NCBI GenBank assembly: GCA_030631875.1
Contig: DAOVKH010000052.1
Coordinates: 1 to 9,365 of the forward strand
Direction of reading: 5' to 3'
Origin: Deltaproteobacteria bacterium
GTDB lineage: Bacteria > Desulfobacterota > GWC2-55-46 > DRQE01
DNA: 9,365 nt
Position numbers and translations under genes: made by a program. The notes under the pieces were generated by a model. It worked only from the letters and a program-made list of their open reading frames with translations, searched no databases and was not told the origin of the DNA. Numbering within the stretch: position 1 is the stretch's first letter; each line of letters opens with the position of its first letter. Positions 6,294-9,365 of this stretch are shown in pieces.

Positions 6294-7151
6294 ATGAATT
6301 ATATAAAGACAACTATACTCTTAGCCTCACTCACGGCACTCTTGGTCTTTTGCGGAGACGCACTCGGAGGCCGCCAAGGGGCGATAATAGGGCTCGTATT
6401 CGCCGCCGTCATAAACTTCGGAAGTTATTGGTATAGCGATAAGATAATACTCAGGATATATAAGGCAAGGGAGGTCTCTGAAGAGACCGACTCACAGCTC
6501 GTAATTATCGTCAGGAATCTGGCCGCCAGTGCGGAACTACCAATGCCAAAGGTCTATGTGATGGATAACCCCGTACCGAACGCATTCGCCACGGGGCGTA
6601 ACCCTGCTCACGCGGCCGTTGCCGTAACGACAGGGTTGAGAGATCTCCTTACGATCGATGAGCTGATAGGTGTTATGGCGCACGAGCTTAGCCACGTTAA
6701 GAACAGAGACATCTTAATCTCCACGGTAGCGGCAACCATAGCCGGAGCCATAAGCTACATGGCGCAGATGGCCATGTGGGCATCTATGTTCGGCGGGCGT
6801 GATAACCGAGGCACGCATCCGGCCGTACTTATATTCATGATGATACTCGCACCCATCGCCGCTATGGTAATACAGATGGCCGTGTCACGCTCAAGGGAGT
6901 ACGCCGCCGACAGGGGAGGTGCCCTTATGGCAGGAAGCCCACTTTACTTGGCTGAAGCTCTAAAGAAACTTGAATACTACAACAAGAAAGCCCCGTTGCA
7001 GAAGGTAAACGACGCAACGGCACACCTCTTCATCGTAAGTCCGCTCGGCGGCAGGGGCACTAAAGGTAGTACTATGCGCAAACTCTTCTCAACGCACCCG
7101 GCCACCGAAGAGCGGGTACGGCGGTTGAAGGCTATGGCCGGCATAATCTAA
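6294..7151 (+). CDS. htpX: HtpX-type membrane zinc metalloprotease
   Basis: HtpX is an M48 inner-membrane protease that degrades damaged membrane proteins, usually in stress quality control. Length 285 aa is typical. Hydrophobic segments lie at about residues 6-23 and 28-45, then 143-163 and 176-198. The zinc site is HELSH (His130, Glu131, His134) in MAHELSHVKNRD, with the third ligand Glu202 in SREYAADR. PNAFATGRNP before the active site and STHPATEERVRRL near the C-terminus are also characteristic. It starts 111 bases after the DUF116 gene. Ribosome binding is weak: AAAGGA sits 13 bases before the ATG. No convincing promoter was found in the gap, so it may be read with the def cluster. Confidence 0.95.
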   Translation: MNYIKTTILLASLTALLVFCGDALGGRQGAIIGLVFAAVINFGSYWYSDKIILRIYKAREVSEETDSQLVIIVRNLAASAELPMPKVYVMDNPVPNAFATGRNPAHAAVAVTTGLRDLLTIDELIGVMAHELSHVKNRDILISTVAATIAGAISYMAQMAMWASMFGGRDNRGTHPAVLIFMMILAPIAAMVIQMAVSRSREYAADRGGALMAGSPLYLAEALKKLEYYNKKAPLQKVNDATAHLFIVSPLGGRGTKGSTMRKLFSTHPATEERVRRLKAMAGII

Positions 7152-7172
7152 TTCGGCTTCGAAAATTGCCCG

Positions 7173-7300
7173 TCTTTACGCCCCTAAATGGACGCCTACT
7201 TTGTCAGCCCTTCGGACTCTAATCCTCACGTACTCAGTAGTACGCTGCGGTTAAAGTCCTTGGCACTTCCTCGTATGCGCCTCATTTATGAACGTAAAAG
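7173..7300. repeat. 128-bp imperfect palindromic intergenic element
   Basis: The element is symmetric around 7236.5. The apex at 7214-7259 is a 21-bp arm hairpin with a CAGT loop; about 17 of 21 positions pair, and the innermost six (CGTACT/AGTACG) are perfect. The outer arms 7173-7190 and 7283-7300 match at 13 of 18 positions at exactly the expected distance. The 23-base stretches between are unpaired. It lies directly after htpX and has no U-tract. Its form suggests a dispersed palindromic repeat rather than a simple terminator. Confidence 0.6.
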
Positions 7301-7410
7301 GTGGTTAGTGGCTTTGATTCCCTATAGAACTTAAAAGTAAGCTTCACTTCTCATCCTCCCATAGCCTTTATTAATGCGTCATTCCACGCAAGCGGCCTCC
7401 CCTCTCCAAA

Positions 7411-7440
7411 TCTGTCATCCTGAACTCGTTTCAGGATCTG
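7411..7440. repeat. Dispersed intergenic repeat with ATCCTGAA/TTCAGGAT stem
   Basis: An 8-bp inverted repeat (7417-7424 with 7430-7437) encloses a five-base loop in TCATCCTGAACTCGTTTCAG. This sequence type recurs between genes in many bacterial genomes and often yields spurious ORFs. Only one copy is in this window. Around it, 7301-7410 and 7441-7510 hold no gene that I can support. Confidence 0.55.
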
Positions 7441-7511
7441 CTTTTGTCTCTTCGTCCTTCGACGCACGTAAAAGTGCGGTTCGCCCCTTATATTTTGAGT
7501 GCCTCTACCTT

Positions 7512-7563
7512 CTCTCCTTCTCCCCTTGGGGGAGTTGTCAGTGGACACACAGGTTGGGGAGAG
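7512..7563. repeat. C-run/G-run inverted repeat
   Basis: CTCCCC (7520-7525) can pair locally with GGGGAG (7529-7534), or over a longer range with GGGGAGAGGG (7556-7565). It closes the hairpin-rich stretch between htpX and the next gene. The position, just upstream of the trmJ promoter and followed by TCTTTTC, could let it terminate plus-strand transcription arriving from htpX, but this is uncertain. Confidence 0.4.
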
Positions 7564-7585
7564 GGGGTCTTTTCTTTATTTTGAT

Positions 7586-7614
7586 TTTACCGTCCGCCAT
7601 CTTTTTGGTATACT
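7586..7614 (+). promoter_or_regulatory. Promoter of the trmJ-like gene
   Basis: TTTACC (7586-7591), a 17-bp spacer and TATACT (7609-7614) match sigma-70 at four and five of six bases. The predicted start near 7621 gives a leader of about 34 bases to the ATA codon. It also places GTG/TTG codons at 7499-7541 upstream of the transcript start. Confidence 0.6.
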
Positions 7615-7640
7615 CTTTCTTTGTCCGTACCTTAGACTTA

Positions 7641-7649
7641 GAGGAGGAG
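7641..7649 (+). promoter_or_regulatory. Strong Shine-Dalgarno that marks an ATA start
   Basis: GAGGAGGAG is a near-perfect anti-16S match. AGGAGG (7642-7647) ends seven bases before ATA 7655, the ideal distance, and no ATG, GTG or TTG lies in any useful position downstream of it in the open frame. Confidence 0.75.
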
Positions 7650-7654
7650 TTACC

Positions 7655-8401
7655 ATAAAGAGTATACTTAAGAATATAAAGATAGTTCTCGTAGAGCCGC
7701 AGAGTCCTGGCAATGTCGGCAGTGTCGCGCGCGTGATGGCCAATACCGGCATAAAGAAGATGGTACTCGTAAACCCGTGCGAGCTTAGCCCTGATGGCGA
7801 CGGCTACGCAATGGCCTGTAAGGCCTCCCCGCTGATTGAAAGAGCACAGGTCGTTGAGACTTTGAGCGAGGCCGTCGAATCCTCAGTACTTGTCGCGGCG
7901 ACTACCCGCAGGCGCGGTAAGCTCCGCTATCCGACGATGACGCTCAGTGAGGCTACAGAGAAGATCGTAGCCGCTACGAGCGGCGGAAACGTTTCCATAG
8001 TATTTGGGCGTGAGGATAAAGGCCTTACGCGCGAAGAGGTCGCCGAGTGCGGCATGGTCCTTGAGATACCGACCGATAGCGGGTATCCGTCGCTGAACCT
8101 TTCGCACGCCGTATTTGCCGTATGCCACGCCATCTTTACGGCTACGACCCCCGAAGAAGAAGACCTCTACGGCGACTCTGCCGCCGTTACCATGAAGGAG
8201 CTTAATGGCATGTACGAACACCTGGAGAGCATGCTTCGCGCTCTCGATTACGGCGACGCTTCTTCAGACTCTAACCCCGACGAGGTGCTCCTCAAGGCCA
8301 TCATGCATAACTTCAAGCGTCTATTCGGCAGGACGACCGTGATGGAGAGAGAACTCAATATGCTTCGAGGAATATTCAAGCGCATGGAAGGGCGGCTGTA
8401 G
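7655..8401 (+). CDS. trmJ: TrmJ-like tRNA (Cm32/Um32) 2'-O-methyltransferase, apparent ATA start
   Basis: SPOUT-fold (SpoU/TrmH) methyltransferase, probably using S-adenosylmethionine to methylate ribose at tRNA position 32. The three family motifs are present, numbered from the ATA: NVGSVARVMANTG (20-32, with Arg26), IVFGREDKGLT (115-125) and IPTDSGYPSLNLSHAV (138-153), which form the knotted SAM site. The C-terminal part (about 185-248) is charged and helical, as in TrmJ. From ATA the protein has 248 residues, as expected (E. coli TrmJ is about 246), and begins xKSILKNIKIVLVEPQ, matching the family N-terminus. Upstream in-frame GTG/TTG codons would add up to 52 residues encoded by repeats and the promoter, so I reject them. 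The stop lies inside a palindromic repeat. A close relative such as another TrmH-family enzyme is possible. Confidence 0.82.
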   Translation: MKSILKNIKIVLVEPQSPGNVGSVARVMANTGIKKMVLVNPCELSPDGDGYAMACKASPLIERAQVVETLSEAVESSVLVAATTRRRGKLRYPTMTLSEATEKIVAATSGGNVSIVFGREDKGLTREEVAECGMVLEIPTDSGYPSLNLSHAVFAVCHAIFTATTPEEEDLYGDSAAVTMKELNGMYEHLESMLRALDYGDASSDSNPDEVLLKAIMHNFKRLFGRTTVMERELNMLRGIFKRMEGRL

Positions 8402-8407
8402 CCGCCT
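8389..8407. repeat. Palindromic 19-bp element, copy 1 (contains the trmJ stop codon)
   Basis: AGGGCGGCTGTAGCCGCCT forms a GGCGGCT/AGCCGCC stem. The trmJ TAG stop is within it, so the last codons of the gene (GRL) are encoded by the repeat. A T-rich TTGTTTT follows about seven bases later, so it may act as a weak terminator. An identical copy lies 97 bases downstream. Confidence 0.7.
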
Positions 8408-8485
8408 CTGATTGTTTTACCGAAAGACCGAGTACCTTGAACGCTATTGGTCTTAATATTTTTCGTAAAGTATCTGGCGGACGTT

Positions 8486-8504
8486 AGGGCGGCTGTAGCC
8501 GCCT
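8486..8504. repeat. Palindromic 19-bp element, copy 2
   Basis: Identical over 19 bases to copy 1. After both copies a TACCG and then a TACCTTGAA segment follow at similar distances (8433 and 8534), so the two may be degenerate tandem units of about 97-101 bp in the trmJ-hemE gap. Confidence 0.7.
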
Positions 8505-8537
8505 GTATATGAATGTACCGTCAAGGGACTAAATACC

Positions 8538-8566
8538 TTGAAGTGCCACGGGATTTTCAATATAAT
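8538..8566 (+). promoter_or_regulatory. hemE promoter
   Basis: TTGAAG (8538-8543), a 17-bp spacer and a perfect TATAAT (8561-8566). The start would be near 8573, giving a leader of about 70 bases. Its -35 is formed by the TACCTTGAA segment of the degenerate tandem repeat. Confidence 0.7.
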
Positions 8567-8642
8567 AAGACTCTTTGCGTATAAAGTTTTGACGAGTACT
8601 CAATATAAAATAAATCGACATTAGAGGGGAGTTTGTTTATCT

Positions 8643-9362
8643 ATGAAGAATGATAATTTTTTAAGGGCGTGCAGAAGAGAGGCGACCGACTTTACACCGG
8701 TATGGCTTATGCGTCAGGCCGGACGCTACATGAAGGAGTACATGGCGCTGAAGGAAAAGTACTCATTCCTTGAGATGTGCCGCACCCCGGAGATAGCCTG
8801 TGAGGTAACGATGCAACCCATCAATGCCTTTGACTTGGATGCCGCGATAATATTCGCCGATATCCTATTGCCTCTGCCTGCCATGGGCATAGACTTTGGC
8901 TTTAAGAAGGACCACGGCCCTGAGATATATAACCCCGTTCGCACAAGGGCCGACATAGATAATATCAAGGGTATAGAGCCTGAGGAAGACGTACCGTTCC
9001 TGCTGGAGGCCATAAAGCTCGTAAAGGGTGAGCTCAACGATAGTATACCTCTTATAGGTTTCTCGGGCGCGCCCTTTACGCTTGCAAGCTATATAATCGA
9101 GGGCGGCGGATCGCGTAATTACACATTCGCAAAGGGCATTATGTACTCGGACCCCGAATCGTGGCACGTCCTGATGACCAAGATAACCGACATCGTTATA
9201 AAGTACCTTAACGCGCAGATAAAGGCCGGCGTCAATGCCGTACAGTTATTCGACAGCTGGGTCGGGTGTCTTGGTCCTGCCGAGTACAGGGAGTTTGCAC
9301 TGCCCTATACCAAGCGTATCATCGAAAGCGTCGATAAGTCCGTACCGTTCATAACCTTCTAG
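8643..9362 (+). CDS. hemE: Uroporphyrinogen decarboxylase, cut short by TAG at the window edge
   Basis: HemE converts uroporphyrinogen III to coproporphyrinogen III in haem biosynthesis, in the cytoplasm. The family signature PVWLMRQAGRYMKEY lies at residues 19-33 (Arg24 and Arg28 bind substrate carboxylates). Asp73 in FADILLP is the catalytic aspartate. GFSGAPFTLASYIIEGG (139-155, Tyr150) and LFDSWVG (202-208, Ser205) also match. GAGGGGAG lies 11 bases upstream of the ATG. The frame ends with TAG at 9360-9362 after 239 residues, but the family has about 340-355. The missing part holds the last third of the barrel, including the conserved C-terminal His. Three bases then remain, so the rest of the gene cannot be seen. 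The cause may be a real nonsense mutation or an error at a contig end. Confidence 0.9.
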   Translation: MKNDNFLRACRREATDFTPVWLMRQAGRYMKEYMALKEKYSFLEMCRTPEIACEVTMQPINAFDLDAAIIFADILLPLPAMGIDFGFKKDHGPEIYNPVRTRADIDNIKGIEPEEDVPFLLEAIKLVKGELNDSIPLIGFSGAPFTLASYIIEGGGSRNYTFAKGIMYSDPESWHVLMTKITDIVIKYLNAQIKAGVNAVQLFDSWVGCLGPAEYREFALPYTKRIIESVDKSVPFITF

Positions 9363-9365
9363 ACC

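Noticed and set aside
7351..7548. A 65-residue minus-strand open frame.
   Set aside because: It is made of repeat-derived sequence (a typical spurious translation of the TCATCCTGAAC element) and has no start signals.
7499..7654. GTG/TTG starts at 7499-7541 for the trmJ-like gene.
   Set aside because: They lie in repeats upstream of the predicted promoter, and the added residues have no counterpart in the family.

Overview
The window looks like a piece of a bacterial chromosome, probably from a Gram-negative lineage near the Deltaproteobacteria/Desulfobacterota or Nitrospirota. The grounds are modest: a def-fmt-DUF116 gene order, c-di-GMP riboswitches, a large secreted DUF11-repeat protein, heavy ATA (Ile) codon use and medium GC. 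There are no rRNA, tRNA, CRISPR or transposase genes. Both ends cut through genes.

Positions 1-2959 (minus strand) are the N-terminal 986 codons of a very large secreted protein. It has a signal peptide, a CBM9/DOMON-like beta domain, a linker beta domain, then DUF11 repeats of about 122 residues that run off the window. Upstream, 2960-3608 is a long regulatory leader read in the same direction: a consensus sigma-70 promoter (TTGACA-16 bp-TATAAT), a GEMM-I (c-di-GMP-I) aptamer, an intrinsic terminator, a second GEMM-I aptamer and a second terminator-like hairpin, then the gene. The two terminator stems have diverged in sequence. Their loops keep the same CTTGTCGG, which is complementary to CCGACAAG at the 5' side of both aptamers. 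I infer tandem second-messenger control of a surface or adhesin-like protein. This is the most interesting part of the window.

Positions 3650-7151 (plus strand) hold a divergent housekeeping cluster. It contains def (peptide deformylase) and fmt (Met-tRNA formyltransferase), overlapping by 4 bp, then a membrane protein of the DUF116 family with a cysteine cluster, then htpX (membrane zinc protease). def and fmt act together in adding and removing the formyl group of initiator Met; the DUF116 role is unknown. A perfect DnaA-box 9-mer lies between the divergent promoters.

Positions 7152-7585 are non-coding and rich in inverted repeats: a 128-bp imperfect palindrome, a TCATCCTGAAC-type dispersed repeat, and a C-run/G-run hairpin. 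Then comes a trmJ-like tRNA 2'-O-methyltransferase (SPOUT family). Its own promoter and ideal Shine-Dalgarno lead to an ATA rather than ATG codon. Its stop codon lies inside a 19-bp palindromic element that recurs 97 bp downstream. The window ends in hemE (uroporphyrinogen decarboxylase), which has a good promoter but is interrupted by a TAG three bases before the window edge.
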